From: JAICNR01 sp035699465
Lineage (GTDB): Bacteria > Gemmatimonadota > Gemmatimonadetes > JACCXV01 > JAHWKZ01
Direction of reading: 5' to 3'
Assembly (NCBI GenBank): GCA_035699465.1
Contig: DASSPT010000144.1
Location: 1-47,740 of the forward strand
DNA length: 47,740 bases
Part shown: piece after piece, positions 7,597 to 17,300 of the stretch
Layout: each line of letters begins with the position of its first letter
Position numbering within the stretch: position 1 is the stretch's first letter
Program-made: the position numbers and the translations under genes
The notes under the pieces: model-generated
Told to the model about the DNA's origin: nothing
The model's database searches: none
The model's input: the letters and a program-made list of their open reading frames with translations, nothing else

Positions 7597-8499
7597 GTGC
7601 CCGCGTGCTCCAGTCTCGGATCGCTGTCCTGCCTCCCGTGCCTCCTCCTTGTCTGCGGACTCGCATGCCGTACCGTCGTAGTACAGGAGGGTGCAATCGT
7701 CACACCGGTCCCTGATCGTCCACTTTCAGCCGAGAGCGTCGCCGCCAACCTCCCCGGCTACGGGTTCGAAGAGCACCGGATCGCGGCCGAGGACGGGACC
7801 TCCCTCTACGCGGTCGTCCTGCGGCGATCCGAGGCGCGGCTCGTCGTCCTGTTCTTCGGCGGAAACCAGTACCGTATCAGCGAGTACGGTCTTGCGACCG
7901 CGACGGCTCTCGCCCCGCTCGGGGCGTCGCTCATGCTGGTCGATTTCCGCGGCTATGGAAGGAGCGAGGGGACCCCGAGCTTCGCGCTCCTTCTGGCGGA
8001 CGCGCTCGTCGTGTACGACTCCCTCACGACACTACCGGGCGTGGAGCCGCGGCGTGTCGTCGTCCATGGGCACTCCCTGGGCAGCTTCCTGGCGGGCCAC
8101 GTCGCCGCCAATCGCCGGACGGGCGGAGTCGTGCTGCAGAGCTCGGTAACGACGGCGGAGGAATGGGTGAGCTCCCTGCCCCCTTGGTGGATGCGGCCCT
8201 TCGTCCGCATGCGACCCGCCGAGAGCCTTCGAGGCCGCGGGAACCTGGCCGCGGTGCGCCGTTTGGACGAGCCACTGCTCGTGATGGTGGGGAGCGAAGA
8301 CAGGGTGACGCGACCCGGACTCTCCCGTGAGCTCTACGAGGCCGCTGCGGTTGCGCCCGGACGAAAGCGGCTGGCGATCCTGAACCGTGGCGGGCACAAC
8401 GACCTGGAGAGACACCCGGACTTTCGCAAGGTCTATGGATCGTTTCTCGCGATGGTGGAAGACGAGGCGTCGAGGAAATCGGATACAGGGTTGGAGTAG
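7597..8499 (+). CDS. Alpha/beta hydrolase lipoprotein
   Basis: The product has 300 residues. A short signal ends in a GLAC lipobox (Cys24), predicting membrane anchoring. The hydrolase core shows the nucleophile elbow GHSLG (VVVHGHSLGSFLAGH), an oxyanion-side FFGGN strand (VLFFGGNQYR) and a late acid in GSEDRV, with the catalytic His in NRGGHNDLE. This is the layout of the BEM46/YfhR-like serine hydrolases. Substrate cannot be told. The GTG start has no ribosome-binding site but lies just after a promoter-like pair, so it may be leaderless. The membrane-protein gene follows after 10 nt and is probably co-transcribed. It diverges from the sigma/CHAT unit. Confidence 0.85.
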   Translation: MPACSSLGSLSCLPCLLLVCGLACRTVVVQEGAIVTPVPDRPLSAESVAANLPGYGFEEHRIAAEDGTSLYAVVLRRSEARLVVLFFGGNQYRISEYGLATATALAPLGASLMLVDFRGYGRSEGTPSFALLLADALVVYDSLTTLPGVEPRRVVVHGHSLGSFLAGHVAANRRTGGVVLQSSVTTAEEWVSSLPPWWMRPFVRMRPAESLRGRGNLAAVRRLDEPLLVMVGSEDRVTRPGLSRELYEAAAVAPGRKRLAILNRGGHNDLERHPDFRKVYGSFLAMVEDEASRKSDTGLE

Positions 8500-8509
8500 G
8501 GAGGAAAAG

Positions 8510-9088
8510 ATGCGCGGCGGCGACCGAGTGCTTCCGATTCTCAACCTCGCGGCGAAGCTCCTCCTCGTCGGTCTCCTGATCTACGCGATGACGAACCTCG
8601 AGCTCGATCGCTTCGCCGGGAAGGCCATGACGGCCCGCGCGTTCCTGTATCCGATCTCGATCGTGATCATCCCCGTCGTCTGGTGGCTGCGCGGGCGGCG
8701 CCCACCCTACCCTCACCTCGCCGACATGCTCCTGGCCTCCCCCTTCATCATCGACGTGGCCGGCAACGCGCTCGACCTGTACAACTCTATCGTCTGGTTC
8801 GACGACGTCGCCCATGCGGTGACGTTCCTGCTGCTGGTTCTCTCCGTGGGAGCGCTCATTCTGCGGCTCGACCTCGAGCCCTGGATCACGACGTGCCTCT
8901 CGATCGGCTTCGGAGCCGTGTCCCATATCCTCTGGGAGATCGTCGAGTTCGTCGCCATGTGGATCGGCTCGCCCGGGCTCCAGCTGACGTACGAGGATAC
9001 GATCGGCGACCTGGCGCTGTCCCTTTGCGGGACCGTTATCGCCGGCCTCGTCACCGGGTGGCGGGCCGAGTCGGCGCGACGCCGCTGA
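8510..9088 (+). CDS. Integral membrane protein of unknown function
   Basis: The product has 192 residues. ATG 8510 follows AGGGAGGAAAAG. Five or six hydrophobic segments are visible (about 10-28, 44-60, 70-90, 100-118, 124-148 and 165-185). Polar motifs sit inside or beside them: FDDVAHAVTF near 98-107, HILWEIVEF near 137-145 and YEDTIGDLALSL near 155-170. Conserved-looking Asp, His and Glu in membrane helices recall DUF2238/YjdF-type proteins, but I would not insist on the family. It is likely co-transcribed with the upstream hydrolase. Confidence 0.75.
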   Translation: MRGGDRVLPILNLAAKLLLVGLLIYAMTNLELDRFAGKAMTARAFLYPISIVIIPVVWWLRGRRPPYPHLADMLLASPFIIDVAGNALDLYNSIVWFDDVAHAVTFLLLVLSVGALILRLDLEPWITTCLSIGFGAVSHILWEIVEFVAMWIGSPGLQLTYEDTIGDLALSLCGTVIAGLVTGWRAESARRR

Positions 9089-9131
9089 CTCGCGGCAGAT
9101 AGTAGCCTCCGACCGATGATGATGATCCATA

Positions 9132-9160
9132 TTGACCACTGTATGTATCGCAATACATAC
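9132..9160 (+). promoter_or_regulatory. vapBC promoter with palindromic operator
   Basis: A perfect inverted repeat GTATGTAT-CGCA-ATACATAC occupies 9141-9160. It covers the -10-like TACATA (9154-9159), while TTGACC (9132-9137) sits 16 nt upstream. The antitoxin ATG starts 8 nt after the -10, so the mRNA would be leaderless. An operator overlapping the -10 is the expected arrangement for repression by a VapBC complex. Confidence 0.7.
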
Positions 9161-9167
9161 TTACGTC

Positions 9168-9377
9168 ATGTCGATTCGAAGAATCACCGCGAACCTCCCC
9201 GAGGATCTGCTCGAGGAGGCCATGGAAGCCACCGGGGCCGGCATCACCGAGACGTTGACCGAAGGCCTCGAGCTCGTGCGGCGTACGCGCGCGTATCGCA
9301 AGGCGATGCGGCTCAAGGGGTCCTTGAACCTGGATGTCGATCTAAAAGGGTCCCGTGAACGTCGGACTCGTAGTTGA
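9168..9377 (+). CDS. vapB: VapB-type antitoxin
   Basis: The product has 69 residues. The N-terminal half reads as a ribbon-helix-helix DNA-binding fold (SIRRITANLPEDLLEEAMEA, then TETLTEGLELV), as in the VapB/DUF2191 group. The C-terminal part, with Arg/Lys-rich RRTRAYRKAMRLKGSLNL, is the usual toxin-wrapping segment. It overlaps the toxin gene by 23 nt and starts directly after a palindromic operator. No Shine-Dalgarno is present. The complex should repress its own promoter. Confidence 0.85.
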   Translation: MSIRRITANLPEDLLEEAMEATGAGITETLTEGLELVRRTRAYRKAMRLKGSLNLDVDLKGSRERRTRS

Positions 9378-9747
9378 CACCTCGGTATGGATCGACTTCT
9401 TCGGTGGGAAGACGATCCCCCTTCTCGAGGACGCGCTAGCCATCGGGACCGTCGTTCTTCCTCCTGTCGTAGTGGCCGAGCTCGTCAGCGGGGCACGCCG
9501 GCCATCGGACCACGATGCCCTCCTAGATCTCATGGCCGACCTGGAGATCCACGAAACTCCCCGCGAGCACTGGGTCCGGGTCGGCGAGCTCCGCCGGCAC
9601 CTGATCGAAAAGGGCCTTGCGATCTCGACGCCTGATGCCCACGTGACGCAGTGCGCGCTTGATCGCGATGCCCCGCTCCTCACGGCGGATCGCGCCTTCC
9701 TCCGGATCGTCCGGCACGTCCCGCTTCGCCTCGTCGAGTCCCCATGA
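9355..9747 (+). CDS. vapC: VapC-type PIN-domain ribonuclease toxin
   Basis: The product has 130 residues and starts at GTG within the end of the antitoxin gene. All four acidic PIN residues are recognisable: Asp8 in VVDTSVWID, Glu42 in VAELVSG, Asp94 in STPDAHVTQCA and Asp112 in LLTADRAF. Length is normal for VapC, so it is probably an active magnesium-dependent endoribonuclease held in check by VapB. A GC-rich hairpin follows within 5 nt of the stop codon. The next gene converges on it. Confidence 0.93.
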   Translation: MNVGLVVDTSVWIDFFGGKTIPLLEDALAIGTVVLPPVVVAELVSGARRPSDHDALLDLMADLEIHETPREHWVRVGELRRHLIEKGLAISTPDAHVTQCALDRDAPLLTADRAFLRIVRHVPLRLVESP

Positions 9748-9751
9748 CGAA

Positions 9752-9783
9752 ACGGCCCGGATCGGGGAACCGACCCGGGCCGT
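9752..9783. terminator. Hairpin between the convergent vapC and LVIVD-protein genes
   Basis: Arms ACGGCCCGG (9752-9760) and CCGGGCCGT (9775-9783) are perfectly complementary with a 14-nt loop. The T-rich stretch is weak (CCGTTGTTC on the plus strand), so termination strength is uncertain. Its position between two convergent stop codons favours a bidirectional terminator. Confidence 0.6.
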
Positions 9784-9808
9784 CCGTTGTTCGACCTGAA
9801 GCTGCGGG

Positions 9809-11794
9809 TTACGCCTGAACCAGAGCGTCCACCGCTTCCGCCAGCTTGTGGACCTTGGCGGAATCGCCGGCCCCGTCGGCTGCGCCGTGCAACTCGGCCG
9901 CAAGCGCCGACAGCGCCTCGCTTCGAGCCTGCCCCGAGCTCCCTTCCGCGGAATCGAGCGCCTGCCGCGCTGCCGCGATCCGGTCCGCCGCCAGGCCGTT
10001 CGAGCGCTCGAGCTGGTCCAGGTACGCCCGCGCCAGCGCGAAGCTCGGCGGCCAGACGAACTGCTGCTGCCCCTGGACGTTCTTGTAGTCGAACCGCACC
10101 GTGCGGGCCGCGTCGATCTCGTTCTGCGAGATGAACTCGCTGGGCGTCAGCTCCAGGATGTCGAGACCGCGCGCGATTTCGGAGTTGACGATGGCTCCGT
10201 TGTACCAGTAGACCGACCACGATCCGCCGCTCTCCATCTCCTCCGCGTTCACCGGCCCGCGGTCGAAGAAGGCGATCTCGTGCGGGTTCTTGGGGTCCGT
10301 CCAGTCGAACACCGAGATGCCGCCCTGGTACCAGCCCTGCACCATGACGTCGCGCCCGGGAATCGGGATCAGCGAGCCGTTGTGCGCGACGCAGTTCTCC
10401 ACCGACGTCTGCTCGGCCGGCAGCTTGTAGTAACTCTGGAACTCCAGGTCGTGCCCGTCGATGGTGAAGATCGCGTCGGCCCCCCACTCCATGGGATCCG
10501 TGGCGCGACACTTGGCTCCGCCGCCGCCGCCCCACTCGTCGGAGAAGAGGATCTTGGTGCCGTCGTTGTTGAACGTGGCCGAGTGCCAGTACGAGAAGTT
10601 CGTGTCCGCCACCGCCGCCACCCGACGCGGGTTGACCGGGTCGCTGATGTCGAGAAGCAGTCCGTAGCCGCCGCACGCCCCGCCCGCCAGGCCGATGGCC
10701 GGGTAGAGCGTGATGTCGTGGCACTGGGTGGGTCCGGTAGGCGGACCGTCGTCACCGATGAGCTCGTCGATCCGGGCTTGCAGCCCGTCCCGCAGCGCGG
10801 CGCTATCGGCCGCGGTCGGGGCGCCGGTGCCGCCACGCTCCTGGACCACCTGCATGAGCAGGTACTCCAGGAAACCGCCGGTGATCGCCTGCTCCTCGCC
10901 CTCGATCGTCACGACGTATCCGCCGGACGCCTTCGCCTCCGCCACCTCCGCCAGTCGCGCTTCACGATCCTCCGCGGACTCGCCGTGGCTTTCGACCGGG
11001 GCCAGGTCGTTGAAGATCCGCGGCGAGGAAACGATCGCGGCCTGCTCTGGGTGCGCGAGCGGGACCTTGATGACCTCGATCCGGAACAGAGCCGAGTTCG
11101 GGTCTTCCTCGGGCATGGCGGCGGAGCATCCGGGAAGCTCGCTGGGTGAGCGGACGTTGGACGAGCCCGAGATGTACACGTAGACGTTCTCGGAATCGTC
11201 GGGATCGACGAGAACCGAGTGCGTGTGGGAGCCGCGGCACGTCTGCACGTTGCCCACGTTCACCGGATTGTCCAGATCGCTGATGTCGAAGATGCGCAGC
11301 CCGCGCAGCCGGTCGGTGCTGACCGTATCCTGGACGCCCTGACCGCCGCAGTCGATCCGCCCGCTGAGCCCTTCGCCGGAGACGAACAGCAGGTTACCAT
11401 ACACGGAAACGTCGCTCTGCGAGGCCGGGCAGAAATATCCCTGGGCCAGCGTAGGCGCCGACGGGTTGGAGATGTCCCAGATCTGGAAGCCGTTGTAGTT
11501 GCCCTGGATCGCATAGTGATCCATGAAGGCGAGATCGGAGTTCGTAGCTTCTTCGAACTGCTCCGCCTTGGGCGTATTCGAGAGGAGCCGCAGGTTCCAG
11601 AGCGCTTGCTCGGCGTCGGTGTCTCCCGCCGCAAGGCCGATACGCGGATCGGTGGTATCGGGGTCGATCGTCGCGTAAGACGACTCGTTTTCTGAGGCGG
11701 GCGCGAAAGCGGCCGCGGGCGTCGCGCCCAGGACCAGCGCGACCAGCGAGATCGCGAGCGCGATCGGGCGGATCATCGGGGGAATCGTATGCAT
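9809..11794 (-). CDS. Exported LVIVD-repeat protein
   Basis: The product has 661 residues. ATG 11794 follows GGAAG at 7 nt. A signal peptide with a GATPAAA cleavage region (about residue 29) leads to a secreted or periplasmic protein. Repeats of the LVIVD type (a predicted beta-propeller) are seen as GFQIWDISNPSAPTLA, LRIFDISDLDNPV, LLLDISDPVNPRRVA and ISVFDWTDPKNPHEIA. An inserted charged helical stretch lies near 300-360, and a helical tail of about 100 residues follows the last blade. Paired Cys residues (for example GGACGG) may form disulfides. The upstream gene on the same strand encodes a DUF305 lipoprotein, a pairing I have seen in other bacteria. No enzymatic function is known. Confidence 0.87.
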   Translation of the reverse strand: MHTIPPMIRPIALAISLVALVLGATPAAAFAPASENESSYATIDPDTTDPRIGLAAGDTDAEQALWNLRLLSNTPKAEQFEEATNSDLAFMDHYAIQGNYNGFQIWDISNPSAPTLAQGYFCPASQSDVSVYGNLLFVSGEGLSGRIDCGGQGVQDTVSTDRLRGLRIFDISDLDNPVNVGNVQTCRGSHTHSVLVDPDDSENVYVYISGSSNVRSPSELPGCSAAMPEEDPNSALFRIEVIKVPLAHPEQAAIVSSPRIFNDLAPVESHGESAEDREARLAEVAEAKASGGYVVTIEGEEQAITGGFLEYLLMQVVQERGGTGAPTAADSAALRDGLQARIDELIGDDGPPTGPTQCHDITLYPAIGLAGGACGGYGLLLDISDPVNPRRVAAVADTNFSYWHSATFNNDGTKILFSDEWGGGGGAKCRATDPMEWGADAIFTIDGHDLEFQSYYKLPAEQTSVENCVAHNGSLIPIPGRDVMVQGWYQGGISVFDWTDPKNPHEIAFFDRGPVNAEEMESGGSWSVYWYNGAIVNSEIARGLDILELTPSEFISQNEIDAARTVRFDYKNVQGQQQFVWPPSFALARAYLDQLERSNGLAADRIAAARQALDSAEGSSGQARSEALSALAAELHGAADGAGDSAKVHKLAEAVDALVQA

Positions 11795-11875
11795 TTGCAC
11801 TTCCGTTGCGTGGGTGAAGGAGCTACTTGCGAACGAACGCCGTACGAGGAACAAAAAACGAACCGAAACGATCAT

Positions 11876-12601
11876 TCACGAGCCCGCCGGCCCGAACACC
11901 ATCTCGCGAAGCATCGACTGCATGCGGTCGATCTCGCTCGTCTGATCGGCCCCGATGTCGGAGGCGATCTTGAACACCAGGTCGTTCTGCGCCGCGCCGA
12001 AGGTGTCGAAGAGCTGGTCCACCATCGTGATCGCTCCCCGGTGGTGCTGGATCATGAACGTCAGGAACAGCCGGTCGAACTCGGGCCCGCGCGCGGCGTC
12101 GAGCTGCGCCATCTGGTCCGCGGTCAGCATTCCCGGCATGAGCTCGTGCTCCCCGTGACCTCCCGCGTGCATGGCGTGAGCCCCGGCCCCCGTCGTGTCG
12201 GGCTCCGGCACGGGCTGGCCGTTGTCCCGCAGCCAGTTCTGCATGATCGCGATCTCGTCGTTCTGCCCGACGATGATCCGCCCCCCGAGGACCTGGAGCG
12301 GCCCGTTGGAGGTGTGCGTGGGGATCATCCGGGCCATCACCAGCGCCTGAGCGTGATGGTGGATCATGCCCTCCATGAACTGTACGTCGGCAGCCGTGAA
12401 GGAGTTTCGCAGGCTGTCGGCCAGGGCCACGGGATCGGGCGCTTCGGCCGGCTCCGCGCTCGCGCCGGCCGGGGGGCTATCCGCCGGGGGCGTAGTCGAC
12501 CGGGCGCACGAAGTAGCGACTGCCATGGCCATCAGGGCCACGAGCCTCGTCACCGTGCCACGCGTGAGCGGCGCTGCTTCTGACCGGGAAGGGGGAGGCA
12601 T
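11876..12601 (-). CDS. DUF305 lipoprotein (probable metal-binding)
   Basis: The product has 241 residues. Lipobox ATSC puts the lipidated residue at Cys32, after an Ala/Met-rich signal. The DUF305 fold shows both His-rich helices: MIHHHAQA (His81-83) and MIQHHRGA (His186-187). A His/Met-rich linker (HAMHAGGHGEHELMPGM, about 142-158) lies between them. These clusters point to copper or another soft metal, and DUF305 proteins are linked to copper handling in some bacteria. It is followed after 81 nt by the LVIVD protein gene, probably in one transcript. ATG 12601 has only a weak AGGTCGG ahead of it. Confidence 0.88.
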   Translation of the reverse strand: MPPPSRSEAAPLTRGTVTRLVALMAMAVATSCARSTTPPADSPPAGASAEPAEAPDPVALADSLRNSFTAADVQFMEGMIHHHAQALVMARMIPTHTSNGPLQVLGGRIIVGQNDEIAIMQNWLRDNGQPVPEPDTTGAGAHAMHAGGHGEHELMPGMLTADQMAQLDAARGPEFDRLFLTFMIQHHRGAITMVDQLFDTFGAAQNDLVFKIASDIGADQTSEIDRMQSMLREMVFGPAGS

Positions 12602-12671
12602 ACCGACCTGAAAGTTTACGCGCCTCCGGCCCCGGGGGCACGGAAATTTCCAGGGACAGGAACGGAAGCTT

Positions 12672-13835
12672 CTAGGGACAGGATGGTCCGCGCAGAAGGA
12701 TCGCTTCACCCGGAGCGGTAACGATGCGCCGGGGTTCCGCCGGATCCGCGAAGTGGTGGTCGGCCGTCGGGGCACCGCCCTCGTACCAGGCCGCGATATC
12801 GGCCGCCACCGCCTCCGCGGCACCCCAATGGAAGTTGTGCCCGAGGTCCGTCAGCTGCGCCCCCGGGGCGGGGAGCGGCTCGCGCCCATAGCTCTTCCAC
12901 ACGTAGGTCAGGCGGCAGGCCCGTGCCGCCTCGTCGAGCGCCGATCGCAGGACGACCTGATCGGATTCCGTGATGACCGCGTCCTGGGTCGCCCACAGGA
13001 CGAGCACCGGAACCCGGAGCTCGGCCAGCCGCACGACGTTGTCGAATCCGAGCACCGCCCGCGCGACCCCCAGCCACGTTCCGACCGGGACCCGCGCGGT
13101 TCTGCGGGCCATTTCCGCCAGATATGCGGGGTCGGCCGCGATCTCCGTCACCCAGTTCGCCGCCAGCCACGCCTCGGCGTGGGGATCGGCGTCGAGCGGC
13201 GTGAGCGTGTATGCGTCGGCGGGCCATCGCGACCCTCTAGCTTCCAGCGCGGGCTTCCACGTCCCCTCGATCAGCTGACCGAGAATGAACTCCTGGATGG
13301 CGGGGTTTCCGCCGACGCGCGCGGCGGGCGCGATCAACACCAGGCTGGCGACCCTCTCCGGCGCCGCGAGCGCCACGTCCTGCGCGATCATGCTGCCGAG
13401 GGAATGCCCCACGAGATGAGCCCGCTCTACGCCCAGCGCGTCCAGGAAGGCGAGGATGTCTTCCGCAAGGCGCGCCACGGTGAAGCACAGCTCCGGCTCC
13501 GGTACGCACTTCGCGTCGGGAGGCAGGGACGAGCCACCGTGACCGCGCAGGTCGACGGCCAGCGCGCGCACCTCCGGTCGCAGCGCGAGGAGAGACTGGA
13601 TCGTGGGACCGAAGGAGAGGCTCGAGTCCGTGTACCCGTGCAGGAAGACGACGGTGTCGCCCATCGGATCTCCCGATTCGACATAGCGCATCGCGATCCC
13701 GGTCGGGAGCGCAACGATTCGTTCGGTGGGATCAGCAGCGTTTTGCGTCGCGCGGGCGGCCGACGTGCCGGCGAGAAACGTGCCGGCGAGCCATACGACC
13801 GCCAGCAGCAACCGCCGGAAGCGGCAACCGCTCAT
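12672..13835 (-). CDS. Exported alpha/beta-hydrolase
   Basis: The product has 387 residues. The N-terminal signal ends near TSAARA (about residue 29). The hydrolase core has the HGY oxyanion region (VVFLHGYTDSS, about 63-73), a nucleophile elbow VGHSLGSM (Ser145), an acid in WATQDAVI and the terminal His in LGHNFHWG. The order matches haloperoxidase or proline-iminopeptidase-type serine esterases. Two Cys close together near 110 and 117 (KCVPEPELC) may form a disulfide, consistent with export. Substrate unknown. The start was chosen where the signal peptide begins. It is about 70 nt upstream of the DUF305 gene on the same strand. Confidence 0.86.
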   Translation of the reverse strand: MSGCRFRRLLLAVVWLAGTFLAGTSAARATQNAADPTERIVALPTGIAMRYVESGDPMGDTVVFLHGYTDSSLSFGPTIQSLLALRPEVRALAVDLRGHGGSSLPPDAKCVPEPELCFTVARLAEDILAFLDALGVERAHLVGHSLGSMIAQDVALAAPERVASLVLIAPAARVGGNPAIQEFILGQLIEGTWKPALEARGSRWPADAYTLTPLDADPHAEAWLAANWVTEIAADPAYLAEMARRTARVPVGTWLGVARAVLGFDNVVRLAELRVPVLVLWATQDAVITESDQVVLRSALDEAARACRLTYVWKSYGREPLPAPGAQLTDLGHNFHWGAAEAVAADIAAWYEGGAPTADHHFADPAEPRRIVTAPGEAILLRGPSCP

Positions 13836-13867
13836 CGGAACTCTCGAGGCCGTTCGTTCACCGGAGA

Positions 13868-14221
13868 TTACAGATCGACCAGGACCTTGAACCCCCCGTA
13901 GCACATGCGCTTCGCGTCGAAGGGCATGGTCTTCTCGTCCATATCCATGCGCGAGTCCTTCATGACCTTCGCGTTGACGCGGTCCCGATGCGCCTTCGAC
14001 TTGTAGACGATCCACGAGAACATGACGGTCTCGCCGCGTTTGAGGTCGGCGCCGTCCTTGAACGACCGTACCTCCTTCACGTCGAGATCGTCCGCCACAC
14101 ATTCGCGGAACTCGAGCGCGCCGTGCTCCATCCAGACCTTGCCTGCCTTCTGCGCCATGCGCCGGTACTCCGCGATCTTGCTCTGCGGGACCGGAACCAG
14201 GAATCCGTCGACGTATGCCAT
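13868..14221 (-). CDS. DUF1428 (YbaA-like) protein
   Basis: The product has 117 residues. ATG 14221 follows AGGAGGCG. The family hallmarks are the N-terminal YVDGFLVPVP, the middle GALEFRECVADDL, then SWIVYKSKAHRD and the end MPFDAKRMCYGGF. DUF1428 proteins are small dimeric alpha/beta-barrel (ferredoxin-like) proteins of unknown role. No signal peptide is present. It sits between the TolB-like/amidohydrolase gene and a hydrolase gene on the same strand. Confidence 0.9.
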   Translation of the reverse strand: MAYVDGFLVPVPQSKIAEYRRMAQKAGKVWMEHGALEFRECVADDLDVKEVRSFKDGADLKRGETVMFSWIVYKSKAHRDRVNAKVMKDSRMDMDEKTMPFDAKRMCYGGFKVLVDL

Positions 14222-14303
14222 ATTCGCCTCCTGTGCGCTCGGTTCTGCCCGTCCTGCCCGCCTATCGCCGGGCCCACGATACATGCGCCTCGGACACTTC
14301 GCA

Positions 14304-17300
14304 TCAATGTCCGTGCGTGCGCGCGAGGTCGCGGATCGCCACGCGATCGACGATTTCGCCACCCTTCACGACCGCGTGGATCCGGCCCGTGTTGCGGATG
14401 TCCACCAGGGGATCCGCGTCGAGGAGTACGAGGTCCGCCCATTTCCCCACTTCGATCGTGCCGAGTTCCTCCCCGGCACCGAGGATGTCGGCGGATGCCC
14501 GGGTCGCGGCGTGAATCGCCTCGAGTGGCGTAAACCCCGCGCGCACGAGCTCCTCGAGCTCCAGGTGGACGCCCCACGGCACCTGCCACACATCGGTGCC
14601 GAGTCCGACGCGAATCCCGGCGCGATGGAAGCGCCCCGCCATCTCCCGCGAGGCGGTGGCCCCGCTCTCCCACCACGCCCGGGCCTCGGCAGGGAGCCCC
14701 AGCATCCAGTCGAGACCTCCAATGGGTTCCCAGGGATCGAGTCCGCCGTCGGGCGCGATGCCCCCGTCCCGAGCCACCCGGACCGTCATGTCCCAGTAGA
14801 TCACGGTCGGGATCACGGGAATCCCTGACGCGCGATAGAGCTGTAGGATGTCATCGTACGCGACCGGGTCCCCGCGCCCCGTGCACGCACCTACGTGCTC
14901 CTGGGCGTTCATGCCGGCCGCGACGAGCGGGAGCTGATGCGCGCAGTGACCGGTGGCGCGCAGACCCCGACGATGAGCTGCCTCGACGATGCGCGCGTTG
15001 ATGTCCCAGCGTCGGAACGTGCGCGTCTTGACGTGGTGGGATCCCAGCGCGACGGCGAGGTCCACGCTCCGCTCGACGTGGCCGGGATCGGCCTCGGGCT
15101 CGATCCCGCGCCATTCCTCACCGTCGTAGGGCCAGTCCGTGAAGAACTGAAACCCCCCGTAGCTGACGCGCGGCCCGGGGATCACGCCCGCCGCGATCGC
15201 CTCGGCAGTGGCCACCAGCGTGGCGATCCGCGAACCCTGGTCGCGGATCGTCGTCACCCCGTAGTAGAGGCGCCCCGGCAGCTGGGCCGGCTCGTAGGAA
15301 TGCATGTGGAGGTCCATCAGACCGGGGATCGCGACACGACCTCCGGCGTCGAGGACGTTCGTGTCCGGCTCGAGGTTCTCCGGCGCAGCCCACGAGCCTC
15401 CGGCAGGCTCGATGCGGGCGATCCTGCCATCCCGCGCGAGCAGGTCCTGCGGGGCCGATAGCGGCGCGCCGGTCCCGTCGACGAGCCGCACGTTGCGGAT
15501 GAGGAGCGGGGCGGGTTGGGGCGGCGCGTAGCGGAGCGGCCAGCCCAGGACGCGGTCGTCTCCCGAGGGCGAGCGAAGCCGCCAACCGTCTCCCGACAGG
15601 TAGAGGATCGTCCCGTCGCGGGCGATCGTCGGGTACATGGCGGGGGCGTCGCCGAGTGGAACCGGTTCTCCGACGACGCCGCGGATGGAGTCCAACTCCG
15701 CCCGCCAGAGCCGGTCGTGGCGTGCGAATACGATCGCGTCGGGCGCCGGCCACTGCAGGAAGATCGGCGCGTCGGCGAAGCGCTCGAGCCGCCGCCGCTC
15801 GCCGCCCAAGGTCACCAGCTCGGCGCTCGTGCCGAGGACGGGGTGTGGCTTGAGCCGGACGAGAAGGGCGCGGGAGTCCGGGCTCCAGGCGGGCGCGTCG
15901 GCGGTCTCGCCGACCCATGTGGCCGAAATCTCTCCGAGATCGGCCGTCTCCGCGGGATCGGTGACTTCGGGACCCTGCGGGTCGACGACGCGCAGCCGGA
16001 AGCCCTCGGGCGTCGCGTGCACGAACGCCAGGTGCGCGCCGTCGGGGGACCAGAGGGGCTCTCGCTCACCGCCATCGAGAGCGGTCACGCGGCGGATCCC
16101 GCCGGTCGCGACGTCGGCCGCGTAGAGGTCCTCGTGCTCGAGCGGGCCTGCCGCGAACGCGATCTCCGCCTCGTCCGACGACCATGCGAGGCCGTGCGCC
16201 GTGGGGGACACCTCCGCAACCGCGCGCGGCTCGCCGAACGCCGGCGGCTCGCCGCCGATCGGCACGACCCAGAGCTTGCCGAGCGCGATCGCGCCGATCC
16301 GGGTGCCGCTCGGCGAAAGTGCGAGACCCATGTGACCCCGCGCCGGTTGCGCGATGCCGGGAGGCGGAAAGCGGACAGGCGGGAGATCGGCGCGCGAGCG
16401 CGGGATCGAGAGCGTGGCGACGAACGGGATCGGCGCCGCCTCACCGCCGGCGGCCGGGACGCGCCAGAGACCGCCGTCGGCGGAATACAGAAGCTCTTCT
16501 CCGTCGGGCGACCAACGGACGCGCGTGGGGGCTACGTCCCGGTGGTCGGTCACGGCCCGGGGCTCGCCCGCCGACTCGGGAATCGTCGAGGTCACCCAGA
16601 CCTGCCAGTGACCCGCGGGATCGCGCGCCAGGAAGGCGAGACGCTCGCCCTCCGGCGAGAACGCGGGCGCGAGGGCGCTCACCCCTTCGGGTGTGAGCGG
16701 AGCGGCCGTGCCGCCTTCGGCCCCCACGCTCCAGACGCGCCCGCCGTCCCCGTCCCGCGCCCAGGCGTTGACGAATGCGATCCGCGCGCCGTCCGGCGAC
16801 CAGGCCGGGTCCCGGACATCGCGCTCCTGCGGCCCCTCGATACGGAGAGATCGAATGTCGCCGGACCCCACGTCGACGAGCGCCACCTCGCTCCACCCGG
16901 ACGCCTCGCCATTCTCGACCTGCACCACCGCGCGCGTGAAGGCCACTGTCCGGCCGTCGGGCGACCAGGCGCCCTGGCCGTCGAACCCTTCGCCGTCCAG
17001 GGTCCGCGAGAGAAGCCGCGGCGCGCCGCCCGCCCGGTCGAGGAGCCACAGCCCGCGACGCCCACCCCGCTCTCCCGAGAACAGGATCCGGGCGCCGTCG
17101 GGCGAGAGCGAAGGATCGCCGTCTTCCGCCGTGTCCCGCACCGCGTCGGTGAGGGCGCTCGCCTCACCGCCCCCCGCGTCCAGCGACCACAGCTGACCCA
17201 GCAGATCGAAGACGATCGTCCCCCCGTCGCGGGAGACATCCAGCGCGAGCAGCGTCCCTTCGCGGGTCGTGATCGAGATCGTGTCGAGGGATGCGCGAGA

